From the NCBI GenBank assembly GCA_003225175.1, contig QIBA01000037.1, positions 62,001-126,000 on the forward strand: 64,000 nt of DNA, given 5' to 3'. A program made the translations under genes and the position numbers. The DNA comes from Acidobacteriota bacterium (GTDB lineage Bacteria > Acidobacteriota > Terriglobia > Terriglobales > Acidobacteriaceae). Positions 1-8,729 of the stretch are shown one piece after another. Below the pieces are notes generated by a model. It saw only the letters and a program-made list of their open reading frames with translations, was not told where the DNA came from and ran no database searches. Numbering within the stretch: position 1 is the stretch's first letter; each line of letters begins with the position of its first letter.

Positions 1-492
1 GGCTTCGCGAAAGATGACAAGGGAGAGTGGCACAAAATCATGCAGTCCGGACCAGCTGTGATTGAAGATGAAGTAGAAGTGCAGGCGAATGCCTGCATTG
101 ATCGCGCGAGCGTCGGCGAAACCCGTATTGGACGCGGATCGAAAGTCGACAATCTGGTCCAAGTTGGTCACGGATCAAAGGTCGGGAAGCGAACCCTGCT
201 TTGCGCGCAAGTCGGACTGGCAGGATCCACCCAAGTTGGTAATGATGTGATTCTCGCCGGACAAGTCGGTGTCGCCGGTCATTGTTCGATCGGCGACAAA
301 GTAATCGCCACGGCTCAGACGGGTATTCCAAATGACGTGGAATCGGGAAAGATCATGAGCGGATATCCTGCAATCGACAATCGCCAATGGCTGCGGGCTG
401 TCGCGGTCTTTAGTCGCTTGCCGGAACTGGCGAGAAGTGTTCGTCTATCAGGCAGAAAGAGCCCTGCTCGTGAAGGGACCCCCATCGAATAG
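1..492 (+). CDS. lpxD: UDP-3-O-(3-hydroxyacyl)glucosamine N-acyltransferase, 3' part
   Basis: The reading frame is already open at base 1, before the first in-frame ATG at 40, so only the C-terminal half of the enzyme is present. LpxD transfers a 3-hydroxyacyl chain from ACP to UDP-3-O-acyl-glucosamine, an early cytoplasmic step of lipid A synthesis. The visible part is a left-handed beta-helix of hexapeptide repeats (I/V-G-x-x repeats such as [12 protein letters not shown]). The segment NLVQVGHGS carries the likely catalytic His, and an [14 protein letters not shown] turn follows. The C-terminal tail ([13 protein letters not shown], then a helix) matches the end of the family. It implies an LPS-bearing outer membrane. 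The family call is firm; the start lies outside the window. Confidence 0.93.
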   Translation, partial: GFAKDDKGEWHKIMQSGPAVIEDEVEVQANACIDRASVGETRIGRGSKVDNLVQVGHGSKVGKRTLLCAQVGLAGSTQVGNDVILAGQVGVAGHCSIGDKVIATAQTGIPNDVESGKIMSGYPAIDNRQWLRAVAVFSRLPELARSVRLSGRKSPAREGTPIE

Positions 493-540
493 ACTCCTAT
501 CCCGGCGCTCGCATCCAACTCTGCTGAGGCAGGTAGCGGA

Positions 541-1371
541 ATGGATGGGCCGGGACAATCCCTCACGATCATGGACGAAAAAAAGCCAGTAGCCGAGCGA
601 GCTCCGATCCGTGTGCTTCTCCTCGACGATCACGTCGATAATCTCATCCTGCGGTCGGCGATCTTGCGTAAACATGGCTACCAGGCGATCAAGGCCGCAA
701 CCATCGAAGAGGCTGAGGCTCATCTGCACGAAGCCGATATAGCGGTACTCGACTACCATCTCGGCGCCGGTCAATTTGGGACTGAGGTCGCCAGTACTCT
801 GCGCGAAAAACGGCCGCAAGTACCGATCATTATTCTTTCGGCGACGCTCGAGCGTAAGTTTGGCGGCGTCGAAGATATGCACCTGCTCAAAGGCTACAGC
901 TCGGTCGACGATCTGCTCGCAGCGCTTCGTTCGTTTGAAGCAAAACGGCGAGGCAAGCCGGTGGTGGTCGATGCGCGCGACTTCTACTACTCACGCATCA
1001 ACATGGCGATGGGAGACGATGTCGTGCTGGAGATCATGGATCGTGAGGGCAATTGGCAGTACGTAAACGAGACTCTGGCCAAGTTGCTCGAGAAAAAGCG
1101 TTCATGGTTTTTGGGTAAGAACATGTTTCAGGAGTTCCCCGAACTTGGGGAGGACTGGCAGGAGATCATCCGCACCGTGGCTGATACGCGCGAAACTTAT
1201 ATTGACCGTACATTTCGCGGGCTGCCCTTGCCGAAGAAGAGTCCGCGCTATATCTGGAACGTGCTGGTCTTCTCGCTGAAACTGCACGACAATCGCAACG
1301 GCGCAGTGCTGAGTGCGCGTATTCTCGAACGCAAAGATCCGCTGAAAATGCCGGATCCAACTATCGCCTGA
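541..1371 (+). CDS. Response-regulator receiver domain fused to a PAS-like domain
   Basis: 276 aa. Residues about 23-135 form a CheY-like receiver: acidic pair D29-D30 in VLLLDDH, phospho-acceptor D71 in VLDYHL, S100 at the switch Ser/Thr position (IIILSA) and K117 as the conserved lysine. After a short linker, residues about 155-265 (VLEIMDREGNWQYVNETLAK onward) look like a PAS sensor fold. No DNA-binding, GGDEF or kinase domain follows, so the output probably works through protein contacts. No cognate histidine kinase lies nearby. ATG at 541 is taken because it follows a purine-rich stretch (ggtagcgga); ATG at 571 is an alternative. It starts 49 bp after lpxD. The receiver is clear, the PAS assignment moderate. 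Confidence 0.85.
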   Translation: MDGPGQSLTIMDEKKPVAERAPIRVLLLDDHVDNLILRSAILRKHGYQAIKAATIEEAEAHLHEADIAVLDYHLGAGQFGTEVASTLREKRPQVPIIILSATLERKFGGVEDMHLLKGYSSVDDLLAALRSFEAKRRGKPVVVDARDFYYSRINMAMGDDVVLEIMDREGNWQYVNETLAKLLEKKRSWFLGKNMFQEFPELGEDWQEIIRTVADTRETYIDRTFRGLPLPKKSPRYIWNVLVFSLKLHDNRNGAVLSARILERKDPLKMPDPTIA

Positions 1372-1394
1372 TCGAAGCTATTCGGAATGAACAT

Positions 1395-1754
1395 TTGAAA
1401 TCGAAGATCCTGACAGCGGTAGTTCTCTGCACCATAGCTGCGAGCACAACGACGTGTCGCTCGCACGGAGTTGACGTTACAATTCGCAACCACGGCCAGA
1501 GCGCAATCCATAACCTGGAGTTTGATTATCCTGGCGCGGCTTTTGGCACCGGCAGCCTCGCACCGGGCGCTTCATTTTCGTATCACATCAAACCTCTCTC
1601 CCGTGGTGAGGTTGGGGTGAGCTTTGAGCAAGAAGATGGGAAAATGTTCAGGCAGAAAGGGCCGACGGTAATTCCAAATCAGGATGAACGACTATTGATT
1701 GTCGTGGAACAGGACGGCAATAAACAATGGCGCGTGCGAGCCGAGCAGCGATAG
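1395..1754 (+). CDS. Small exported protein of unknown function
   Basis: 119 aa from a TTG start; the nearby ATG at 1387 runs into a stop within four codons. The N-terminus (MKSKILTAVVLCTIAASTTTCRS) is a signal peptide whose Cys21 may be a lipidation site, though the residues before it are not a classical lipobox. The mature part is a short beta-rich domain (DVTIRNHGQSAIHNLEFDYP, then GSLAPGASFSYHI), resembling the small immunoglobulin-like periplasmic domains common in exported acidobacterial proteins. It follows the receiver-PAS gene by 23 bp and may be co-transcribed. No function can be assigned. Confidence 0.65.
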   Translation: MKSKILTAVVLCTIAASTTTCRSHGVDVTIRNHGQSAIHNLEFDYPGAAFGTGSLAPGASFSYHIKPLSRGEVGVSFEQEDGKMFRQKGPTVIPNQDERLLIVVEQDGNKQWRVRAEQR

Positions 1755-1774
1755 TCTTTCATTCTCAATCATAG

Positions 1775-3004
1775 ATGGCGACCATCAACAACGATCACTG
1801 GGTGGTTGCATTCCCAGGCTCAAGAGACTCTTATCAAGTTCCGATTGCTCTAAACGAATCTGGTTTGTTGCAGAGTCTGGTAACTGACTTCTATGCTCCG
1901 TTGGATCGACCGTGGTTCGCGCTCGCCAGCCGGTTCTTGCCTTCGGATATCAAATCAAAACTCAGCAGGCGGTTCGATCCTGAACTGCCCTCCGGCTGCG
2001 TCGCGTCTTATCCCACGTATGCAATTAAGAACTGGTGGAAACCTGAGTTATGGATTAATCGCGTTGGGTCATTAGGCAAGCATGCGGGCAGCGTGGCGAC
2101 CAAAGAAGAGTGTTCGATCCTGGCGTACGCTCATGTAGCCACATCCGCGTTCGCTGCTGCCGGCGTGCGCTCGAAAGTGCTGATGCAGATGCAACCGCAC
2201 CCCGCATCGGTGAGAGCCGCACTCATGGCAGACAGATTTTTGCCTGATTTCGAAGATCACAGCAATAACGAACTCCTGTGGGCTCCCGACATTTTCGAGA
2301 CTTTTTCGCGAGAGCCGCTCTTGGCCGATCTGTGCATCGTGGCGTCGACGTATACGCGCAGAACATTGATTGAGAACGGCGTAGCACAAGATCGCATTTC
2401 TGTGGTTCCCTACGGAGTTGATCTTGATTTCTTTGCTGCTGAGCAGTCCCGACCGCGTAAGTTGTCGATGCTATTTGTAGGCCAGGCGTCTCGGCAAAAA
2501 GGACTCCATTATCTGCTCGAGGCGTGGGACAAGTTGAGATTGCCTGATGCTGAACTGCAGATTGTTGGTCACCTTCCACGAAACAAGAATTCGCTGACGA
2601 AGTACGCATCGCTCGCGCGCTTCCTCGGTCCGCTGGATTGGCGGAGACTTCGCGACGAGTATGGTCGAGCCGATCTGCTGTGTCTTCCATCTCTGGGCGA
2701 TGGGTTCGGTCAAGTGGTTTTGGAAGCGCTTGCATGTGGCACGCCGGTGCTGACAACAAGTTCATGCGGAGCTTCTGATCTGATCCGAGGCGGAGAAAAT
2801 GGTTTTGTCATTCCTCCGGCTAATCTGGAGGCCTTGATCGCCAGCCTGGAATGGGCGTCACGGAATCGAGACAAGCTGCGACAGATGCGAGCGACCGCCC
2901 GCTCAACTGCTGAAAAATATTCGTGGACCATATTTCGCAGAAGAATTGTTGCCGAGCTTCAGTCACTCACACCGGGTGCATTTCAGTGCGCGAAAGTTAC
3001 CTGA
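1775..3004 (+). CDS. Glycosyltransferase family 4 (GT-B fold)
   Basis: 409 aa. The C-terminal half carries the GT4 donor-site signature: LFVGQASRQKGLHYLLEAW begins the nucleotide-binding Rossmann domain, and GDGFGQVVLEALACGTPVL contains the E-x7-E type motif that binds the NDP-sugar. The N-terminal half is the variable acceptor-binding domain. GT4 enzymes are retaining transferases, often in exopolysaccharide or LPS synthesis. The neighbouring lpxD makes an envelope-glycan role plausible but does not prove it. Start ATG at 1775, 20 bp after the preceding gene. A strong hairpin follows at 3129-3163. Donor and acceptor cannot be read from the sequence. Confidence 0.88.
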   Translation: MATINNDHWVVAFPGSRDSYQVPIALNESGLLQSLVTDFYAPLDRPWFALASRFLPSDIKSKLSRRFDPELPSGCVASYPTYAIKNWWKPELWINRVGSLGKHAGSVATKEECSILAYAHVATSAFAAAGVRSKVLMQMQPHPASVRAALMADRFLPDFEDHSNNELLWAPDIFETFSREPLLADLCIVASTYTRRTLIENGVAQDRISVVPYGVDLDFFAAEQSRPRKLSMLFVGQASRQKGLHYLLEAWDKLRLPDAELQIVGHLPRNKNSLTKYASLARFLGPLDWRRLRDEYGRADLLCLPSLGDGFGQVVLEALACGTPVLTTSSCGASDLIRGGENGFVIPPANLEALIASLEWASRNRDKLRQMRATARSTAEKYSWTIFRRRIVAELQSLTPGAFQCAKVT

Positions 3005-3128
3005 GTAATGCCTCAATTGTGGTTTTTGCGCTTTTCCACCTCGGCTCGAACTAGTATCAGCACCATGATTGCCTGGGAAAGCTTGTAGAGGCGCAATACT
3101 TAGACGTCATCGGATGCCCTCCGAATCC

Positions 3129-3171
3129 CAACGCTCCAGCAGCTGTAGCTGCCTGGGGCGTTGTCGCTTTT
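3129..3171 (+). terminator. Rho-independent terminator after the glycosyltransferase
   Basis: CAACGC (3129-3134) pairs with GCGTTG (3158-3163). Inside, CCAG pairs with CTGG and AGCT with AGCT around a short loop. A T-rich run (tcgctttt) follows to 3171. It also argues against the upstream TTG at 3161 as the aminotransferase start, because that codon lies in the stem. Confidence 0.7.
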
Positions 3172-3205
3172 CGGTGCTAAGTTGCACTGGAGCATCTGGA
3201 CTATA

Positions 3206-4432
3206 ATGCCCGGTTTGCCGTTTGCCGAAAAACCGCACATGGTTCCCGTTCAAACTTCTCATCCCTTGAAGCTGGCCACGCGCATGCAACGGCTTGGGAC
3301 GGAGACGGCATTCGAAGTATTCGCGCGCGCCCGCGCACTCGAAGCTCAGGGGCGAGACATCGTGCACCTCGAGATCGGCGAGCCCGATTTCGACACGCCC
3401 GCCAACATCATCGGCGCTGGCATCGACGCGCTGCGAGAGGGATGGACGCACTACGGCCCTTCTCCGGGACTTCCAGCGCTGCGAGAGGCGGTTGCCGAGC
3501 ATGTAACGGGAACTCGCCATACGCGGGTAAACCCCGAAGAAATAGTAATTGTTCCCGGCGGCAAGCCGATCATCTTCTTTACCATCCTGGCACTTGTCGA
3601 AAAGGGAGACGAGGTCATTTATCCCAATCCGGGATTCCCGATTTATGAGTCAATGATCGAGTTCGTCGGCGCGCAAGCTCTTCCGATTCATTTGCGGGAA
3701 GAGCGCGGGTTCGGATTCGATGTCGACGATCTCGCAAGCGGTATTTCCGACCGCACGAAGTTAATCATACTCAACTCGCCTCATAATCCAACAGGCGGAG
3801 TTCTGACGGAAAAAGATGTGCGAGCCATCGCTAACGTAATCGGTGATCGCGACATCATGGTGCTCTCTGACGAGATCTACAGCCGTTTGATTTTCGAAGG
3901 CGAGCACTTCTCGATCATCTCGATCCCGGAGTTCCGCGATCGCACGATCCTTCTGGATGGCTTCTCCAAGACGTATGCGATGACCGGATGGCGCCTTGGC
4001 TACGGCGTAATGCGGCCGGATCTGGCCAAGCAAATCTCGCGACTGATGACGAACTCCAATTCCTGTACAGCCAGTTTCACGCAGATGGCTGGAGTTGAGG
4101 CTCTACACGGCGATCAACAATCAGTCGAGAAGATGCGGCAGGAGTTCCTCAGTCGACGCGACGTCATGGTGAGCGCGCTCAACCAGATCAAAGGCTTTCG
4201 CTGTCAGAAGCCAGGTGGAGCTTTTTATGTCTTTCCCAACATCGAAGCCACTGGCTGGCCGTCAAAAAAGTTGGCTCACGCATTACTCGAAGAAGCCGGC
4301 GTTGCGTGTCTCTCGGGAACTTCCTTTGGAAGCTTCGGCGAAGGATATATCCGCTTCAGCATTGCTAACTCCATTGAGAATATCGAGAAGGCGCTGGAAC
4401 GGATCAGGCATTGGACAGGAAAGCGCCTCTAG
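3206..4432 (+). CDS. PLP-dependent aminotransferase, class I/II (aspartate aminotransferase-like)
   Basis: About 408 aa from ATG 3206; further in-frame ATGs at 3239 and 3284 are possible starts. The fold-type I features are clear: EIGEPDFDTP near the N-terminus, NSPHNPTGGVL for cofactor and substrate contacts, SDEIYSRL, and the PLP Schiff-base lysine K255 in DGFSKTYAMTGWRLGY. The C-terminal RFSIAN carries the carboxylate-binding Arg. It resembles subgroup I-gamma aspartate/aromatic aminotransferases. A D-2-hydroxyacid dehydrogenase starts 3 bp downstream, so the two form an operon and may interconvert an amino acid, its 2-oxo acid and the hydroxy acid. Substrate is not determinable. Confidence 0.9.
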   Translation: MPGLPFAEKPHMVPVQTSHPLKLATRMQRLGTETAFEVFARARALEAQGRDIVHLEIGEPDFDTPANIIGAGIDALREGWTHYGPSPGLPALREAVAEHVTGTRHTRVNPEEIVIVPGGKPIIFFTILALVEKGDEVIYPNPGFPIYESMIEFVGAQALPIHLREERGFGFDVDDLASGISDRTKLIILNSPHNPTGGVLTEKDVRAIANVIGDRDIMVLSDEIYSRLIFEGEHFSIISIPEFRDRTILLDGFSKTYAMTGWRLGYGVMRPDLAKQISRLMTNSNSCTASFTQMAGVEALHGDQQSVEKMRQEFLSRRDVMVSALNQIKGFRCQKPGGAFYVFPNIEATGWPSKKLAHALLEEAGVACLSGTSFGSFGEGYIRFSIANSIENIEKALERIRHWTGKRL

Positions 4433-4435
4433 CCG

Positions 4436-5542
4436 ATGCCATTCCGCATCTACGCCACCTGTGACATCGGTGAGCCAGCGCTAAACCGTTTGCGCGAGCG
4501 CGGATACCAAGTCGAAGTGTACCCGAATCCTGATCCGCCGCCGAAATCTCTGATTCTGGAAAAAGTGCGAGGCGGTATTGACGGCCTGATCACCACCTTG
4601 CGCGACTCAATCGATGCCGAGCTATTCGAAGCCGGAAAAGGAACTCTGAAGGTCCTCTCGCAGATCGCTGTAGGATTCGACAACATCAATCGCGCGGATG
4701 CCAATCGCTACAAGGTTCCCTTCACCAATACGGCTGATGTCCTAACCGAAGCCACTGCCGAATTCGCGTTCTTCATGATGGGCGCTGTGGCGCGTAAGCT
4801 CTGGTCCAGCGAAAAGCTGGTTCGCGAAAATCGTTGGGGAGCCTGGCATCCATTTCTTCCCTTTCTGGGCGATGAATTAACAGGCAAGACGGTTGCAATC
4901 ATCGGCACCGGGCGAATCGGCTTGGCGATGATCAAGAAGTGCACCGGAATGGACATGAACATCCTGTGCTACGACCCGGCGTACGAGAACCACGAATACG
5001 TTGCTGGAATTCAGGCCTTGATGGATCTCCGACGTGAGCGCGGCATTCAGAAAAATAAAACGCAGATCAAGTACGTGAGGTTTGAAACCGCACTCGCCGA
5101 AGCCGATTTCGTCAGCGTGCATGTGCCCCTGTTGCGTGAGGGTGAATCGCCGACACCAACTTTCCACCTGTTCAACGAGAAGACTCTACGCATGATGAAG
5201 CCGAGCGCGTATTTGATTAATACATCCCGCGGGCCCGTCGTAAAGGAGGCCGCGTTGGCTAAAGCTCTTAAACAGCGCTGGATCGCTGGCGGAGCGCTGG
5301 ATGTTTTCGAGAAAGAACCGCTTGCCGCCAATTCCCCCCTGCGAGATCCTGAAATCGAAGACCGCTGTCGCCTCTTTCATCACTTCGCCAGCGGAGCCAA
5401 ACAGACCAGACTCTCACCCGATCCCAATATAGGAATGGCTGGTCGCTGCGTTCAGGGATTGATCGATGTGCTGGAGAAAAATTATGGCGGTGACTTCACC
5501 AAAATGCCGTACTTAGTGAATAAGGAGGCGTTCAAAAGCTAA
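4436..5542 (+). CDS. D-isomer-specific 2-hydroxyacid dehydrogenase (glyoxylate/hydroxypyruvate reductase-like)
   Basis: 368 aa. It reduces a 2-oxo acid to the D-2-hydroxy acid with NAD(P)H, or the reverse. The dinucleotide motif is GTGRIG at 157-162. Catalytic Arg is R265 in NTSRGPVV and the Glu partner is E292 in DVFEKEP. The usual HIGxxT loop is replaced by FHHFASGA, where H315 or H316 must be the acid/base. A 20-30 residue insertion (MDLRRERGIQKNKTQIK) sits after the Rossmann dinucleotide strand. It is tightly linked to the upstream aminotransferase (3 bp gap), consistent with serine/hydroxypyruvate or glyoxylate chemistry, but the actual substrate is inference. Confidence 0.87.
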   Translation: MPFRIYATCDIGEPALNRLRERGYQVEVYPNPDPPPKSLILEKVRGGIDGLITTLRDSIDAELFEAGKGTLKVLSQIAVGFDNINRADANRYKVPFTNTADVLTEATAEFAFFMMGAVARKLWSSEKLVRENRWGAWHPFLPFLGDELTGKTVAIIGTGRIGLAMIKKCTGMDMNILCYDPAYENHEYVAGIQALMDLRRERGIQKNKTQIKYVRFETALAEADFVSVHVPLLREGESPTPTFHLFNEKTLRMMKPSAYLINTSRGPVVKEAALAKALKQRWIAGGALDVFEKEPLAANSPLRDPEIEDRCRLFHHFASGAKQTRLSPDPNIGMAGRCVQGLIDVLEKNYGGDFTKMPYLVNKEAFKS

Positions 5543-5600
5543 GTACGCAGAACAGTACCGGCCAGGGCAGCCGCTGGTTGGGGATACACGTACCCCGACC

Positions 5601-5627
5601 CGGCGACTACCGCCGCCTGTACTGTAC
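5601..5627. repeat. Dispersed GCTACCGC-type repeat between the dehydrogenase and ftcD
   Basis: cggcgactaccgccgcctgt then actgtac. Another member of the family at 16867, 28463-28522, 45178 and 46069. Confidence 0.55.
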
Positions 5628-5651
5628 CCTGTAACGTGTTCTCTATCCCCT

Positions 5652-7133
5652 ATGTCTCTCGTTGAATGTGTTCCCAACTTCTCTGAGGGCCGCGACACTG
5701 CGAAGGTCGAGGGCATTATCGCCGCCATGAAGGTCGACGGCGTCTATCTGCTCGATAAGGAGATGGATGCCGATCACAATCGCTGCGTGATCACGATAGT
5801 CGGCGATCGCGATGCGGTGGCTGAAGCTGCCATTCGCGGCGTTGGAAAAGCAGCCGAGTTGATTGATCTCACTCAGCACCAAGGTGCGCATCCCCGCGTT
5901 GGCGCCGCCGACGTTGTGCCGTTTATTCCGATCGAAGGCGTCACATTGGAGGATTGTGTTGCTATCGCCCGTCACGTAGCCGCCGAGATCTGGAGACGTC
6001 ATCGCGTGCCCGTGTACCTTTATGAAGCCGCCGCGACTCGGCCTGAGCGCCAAAACCTCGAGAACATACGCCGGGGACAGTTCGAGGGGCTGCGAACGGA
6101 AGTAGTCACGAATACCGAACGCCGTCCTGACTTCGGCGAGGCAGCCCTTCATCAGACTGCCGGTGCTACTGTCGTCGGAGCTCGCAAGCCGCTCATTGCC
6201 TACAACGTCTACCTGAGCACCAGCGATGTCGAGATTGCCAAGAAGATTGGCAAGGCGGTGCGTTTCTCATCTGGCGGTCTCCGTTACGTGAAGGGAATGG
6301 GCGTTCTGGTCCGAGGTCAGGCTCAAGTTTCGATGAACCTAACCGATTTCGAGCAAACACCCATTGCGCGCGTCTTCGAGTTCGTGAAGCGCGAGGCGGC
6401 TCGATATGGGGCGATGCCCATATCCAGCGAGATCGTTGGCCTCATTCCCAAACGGGCACTCGAAGAAGCTGCAGAGTGGTTCCTGCAGGTTGAGAACTTC
6501 GATTCTTCCCTGATCCTCGAGAACCGTTTGGCGGCCGTGACGGGTGGAAAAGCAGCAGTTGGCGGAATTCGCGCTGGAGTTGAGCCGTTTATCGAGCTGC
6601 TCGCCGCTCCCACTGCTACTCCAGGAGGAGGTAGCGCATCGGCGGCCGCAGGGGCAATGGCAGCGGCGCTCGGCGGAATGGTTGCAGGCATGTCTCGCGG
6701 AAAAAAAGCTTACCAGCAATACGAGCGCGAGTTGAGCGATGCCCTGACCCGTCTCAATCGTCTACGTGAAGAGCTGAAGGCGAGCATTGATCTCGACGCC
6801 GCCTCCTACGCTGCCGTCCTGAAAGCATATAAAGACGCCAAGACAGCTGCACCGGAAGTGGGCGAGCGCGCAATCTCTGATGCGCTCAAGAACGCAACTC
6901 GCGTTCCACTTGGGATTGCGCAGAAGGCCCATGAGGTTCGAAGACTCGTCGAATCGCTCAAGCCGATCACAAGCAAGAACATGTGGTCCGACCTGGCCGT
7001 CGCTTCCGCGCTCGCACGAACAGCAATTGAAGGCGGCTTGGCTAACGTCGAAATCAACCTGCAAGAATCGAAGGACGAGACGTTCAAGGCTGAAACGAGT
7101 AAGGCAGCCTCCGTAATCACCACAGGCAACTGA
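5652..7133 (+). CDS. ftcD: Glutamate formimidoyltransferase fused to formimidoyl-THF cyclodeaminase
   Basis: 493 aa. Residues 1 to about 300 are the formiminotransferase, starting with the diagnostic MSLVECVPNFSEGRD; H80 in GAHPRVGAADV aligns with the catalytic His of the porcine enzyme. After a short linker, residues about 315-490 are an all-helical cyclodeaminase domain with the glycine-rich TPGGGSASAAAGAMAAAL and the acidic DLDAASY segment (380-386). Together they move the formimino group from N-formiminoglutamate to tetrahydrofolate and release ammonia to give 5,10-methenyl-THF, linking histidine breakdown to the one-carbon pool. The fused arrangement is known from animals and some bacteria. 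No hut genes are visible here. Confidence 0.93.
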   Translation: MSLVECVPNFSEGRDTAKVEGIIAAMKVDGVYLLDKEMDADHNRCVITIVGDRDAVAEAAIRGVGKAAELIDLTQHQGAHPRVGAADVVPFIPIEGVTLEDCVAIARHVAAEIWRRHRVPVYLYEAAATRPERQNLENIRRGQFEGLRTEVVTNTERRPDFGEAALHQTAGATVVGARKPLIAYNVYLSTSDVEIAKKIGKAVRFSSGGLRYVKGMGVLVRGQAQVSMNLTDFEQTPIARVFEFVKREAARYGAMPISSEIVGLIPKRALEEAAEWFLQVENFDSSLILENRLAAVTGGKAAVGGIRAGVEPFIELLAAPTATPGGGSASAAAGAMAAALGGMVAGMSRGKKAYQQYERELSDALTRLNRLREELKASIDLDAASYAAVLKAYKDAKTAAPEVGERAISDALKNATRVPLGIAQKAHEVRRLVESLKPITSKNMWSDLAVASALARTAIEGGLANVEINLQESKDETFKAETSKAASVITTGN

Positions 7134-7236
7134 AGGTCCTTCATAGGGTTAACTGCTGGTGACTTGAGTGGGAGACCTTGAGATACCATTGACCCAGAGC
7201 TGCTCATCCAAGTATTTAGCTAGAATTAAGGAGTCT

Positions 7237-8169
7237 ATGAAGTACAGAATCCCTGCTCTTGCCGTGTTCTGTTTAGCTCCCGTTTTCAGTTTCGGATCAT
7301 CGCTTGCGAGCGCGACTCGTGCCGTGATTCCTGCCGACGTCCAGCAGATCATCAATGTGGACTACCGCGGTATGGAGGACTCCCAGAGCGGACAGGCTCT
7401 AAAGACGCGCGTTCTTCCGGACCAGCTGAAAAAGTTCGAAACTGCGCTGAAGGGCGTAGGCGTTGATCCCGATAAGGACGTCGAGCAACTTACCTTCGCG
7501 TCGTTTCGCGTGAAGAGTGGATTGCAGGTGGTCGGCGTTGCGCAGGGAGACTTCGCTGTAAATAAGGTCGTCGCTCGACTGAAGACGAAGAAGATCAAGC
7601 CCACCGTGTATCGCGATTCCGCGATGTATCCACTCGACGGCGGCCTCTCGATGACGCTGCTTGACAACTACAACATGCTCTTCGGCGACTCGGCTGCGCT
7701 CAAGTCGGCGCTGGATGTGCGCGACGGTGTTGGCAGCAGCCTGAACTCGAACTCTGCAATTACTGACATGATCTCCTCGGTCGACTCAGACACTATCTGG
7801 AGTGTCCTGGACGAGAAAGGCACGCAGGAGATGATGAAGTCCGCGCTTGGCGACGCCTCGAACCTCGCCGACTACAATGCGATCAAAAACCGCATTAAGA
7901 ATTCCGCTTACAAGATGGACTTCGGTAACGGAGTGAAGTTCAACCTGAACGTCAATACCTCCGACGCCTTCACTGCTGCAACTCTCAAGACTCTTCTGCA
8001 GGCCGGCGTTCTCTACAAGAAGATGAATGCCACGCCGACAGAGAAGGTCGCGCTAGAGAACTTGGTAGTGGACTCCGATAGTGGCGCGCTCAAGCTGAAG
8101 TTCGAGACCGATGACCGCAAGTTCGTCAGCCTCGTGAACTCCGACCTTTTTGCAGCGATCTCAAAATAA
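7237..8169 (+). CDS. Exported protein of unknown function
   Basis: 310 aa. The ATG at 7237 is chosen over upstream ATG 7168 because it follows AAGGAG at good spacing and opens directly on a signal peptide (MKYRIPALAVFCLAPVFSFG, then SSLASA). The mature protein begins ATRAVIPADVQQIINVDYRG and contains several 'VDPDKDVEQLTFASFR' type alpha/beta segments, reminiscent of acidobacterial exported proteins that measure or sequester small ligands. No catalytic motif or known domain was recognised. It stands alone, with a terminator-like structure 30 bp downstream. Confidence 0.75.
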   Translation: MKYRIPALAVFCLAPVFSFGSSLASATRAVIPADVQQIINVDYRGMEDSQSGQALKTRVLPDQLKKFETALKGVGVDPDKDVEQLTFASFRVKSGLQVVGVAQGDFAVNKVVARLKTKKIKPTVYRDSAMYPLDGGLSMTLLDNYNMLFGDSAALKSALDVRDGVGSSLNSNSAITDMISSVDSDTIWSVLDEKGTQEMMKSALGDASNLADYNAIKNRIKNSAYKMDFGNGVKFNLNVNTSDAFTAATLKTLLQAGVLYKKMNATPTEKVALENLVVDSDSGALKLKFETDDRKFVSLVNSDLFAAISK

Positions 8170-8685
8170 CTCCCTAATCCTCGTCGGGCTCCGCGAGGGC
8201 CACAGCTCCATTGAGTTGTGGCTTTCGTGGCCTTTTGAGCGCAGGAACTTCCGCGAAGGCTCGCGTGGATCTGCAGGTCGACGACGTCGTTTGAGCAGCA
8301 TTTTCACAGCTCTTTCGAATACGCAGCATGCAACCGCCTCATCTAGGGTACTGCAGGCTATATGCCTGATGTAATGGAAAGTTTCGACGCAATCTTTGCT
8401 GGAGGAACCCCGTCTTTTGTCAGCTCGCTTATTTTGACCCAGCGAAGCAGCCGAAGCCGACGCAGAGGAAAGCCGTACTACGGTGCCGAGTAGCGGTCCG
8501 ACGATTCATTCCGCGCCGACTCTAGGGTGCCGGAATACGTCTACGATGATCAAGGTTCCGATGCCCCCATCACGAAAAGCACGCATCGCACGATGACGAA
8601 GACGACTTTCATGGCCTGACGTTACGAGAGGTGAAATAGTCTGAGAAGTCTCTCGACAAATACGGGGAGCTGCTGACAAAACAGA
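8170..8685. other. Intergenic stretch between convergent genes
   Basis: About 515 bp with no credible gene. Apart from a terminator-like hairpin at the left end (8198-8236), nothing was recognised; short ORFs lack ribosome-binding sites and family resemblance. Confidence 0.5.
8198..8236 (+). terminator. Terminator-like hairpin after the exported protein
   Basis: GGCCAC at 8198-8203 can pair with GTGGCC at 8227-8232, followed by TTTT. An alternative inner stem pairs GCCAC (8199-8203) with GTGGC (8218-8222). Either would end the plus-strand transcript. Confidence 0.5.
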
Positions 8686-8712
8686 AATGGCCTCCCGTTG
8701 AGGGAGGCCATT
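8686..8712 (-). terminator. Perfect hairpin terminator for the penicillin-binding protein gene
   Basis: An 11-bp perfect inverted repeat, AATGGCCTCCC, with a 5-nt loop. On the minus strand it is followed by a T-rich run (ttctgttttg). It lies 18 bp past the stop codon of the minus-strand gene. Confidence 0.8.
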
Positions 8713-8729
8713 CGAATACTTAGTAGAGC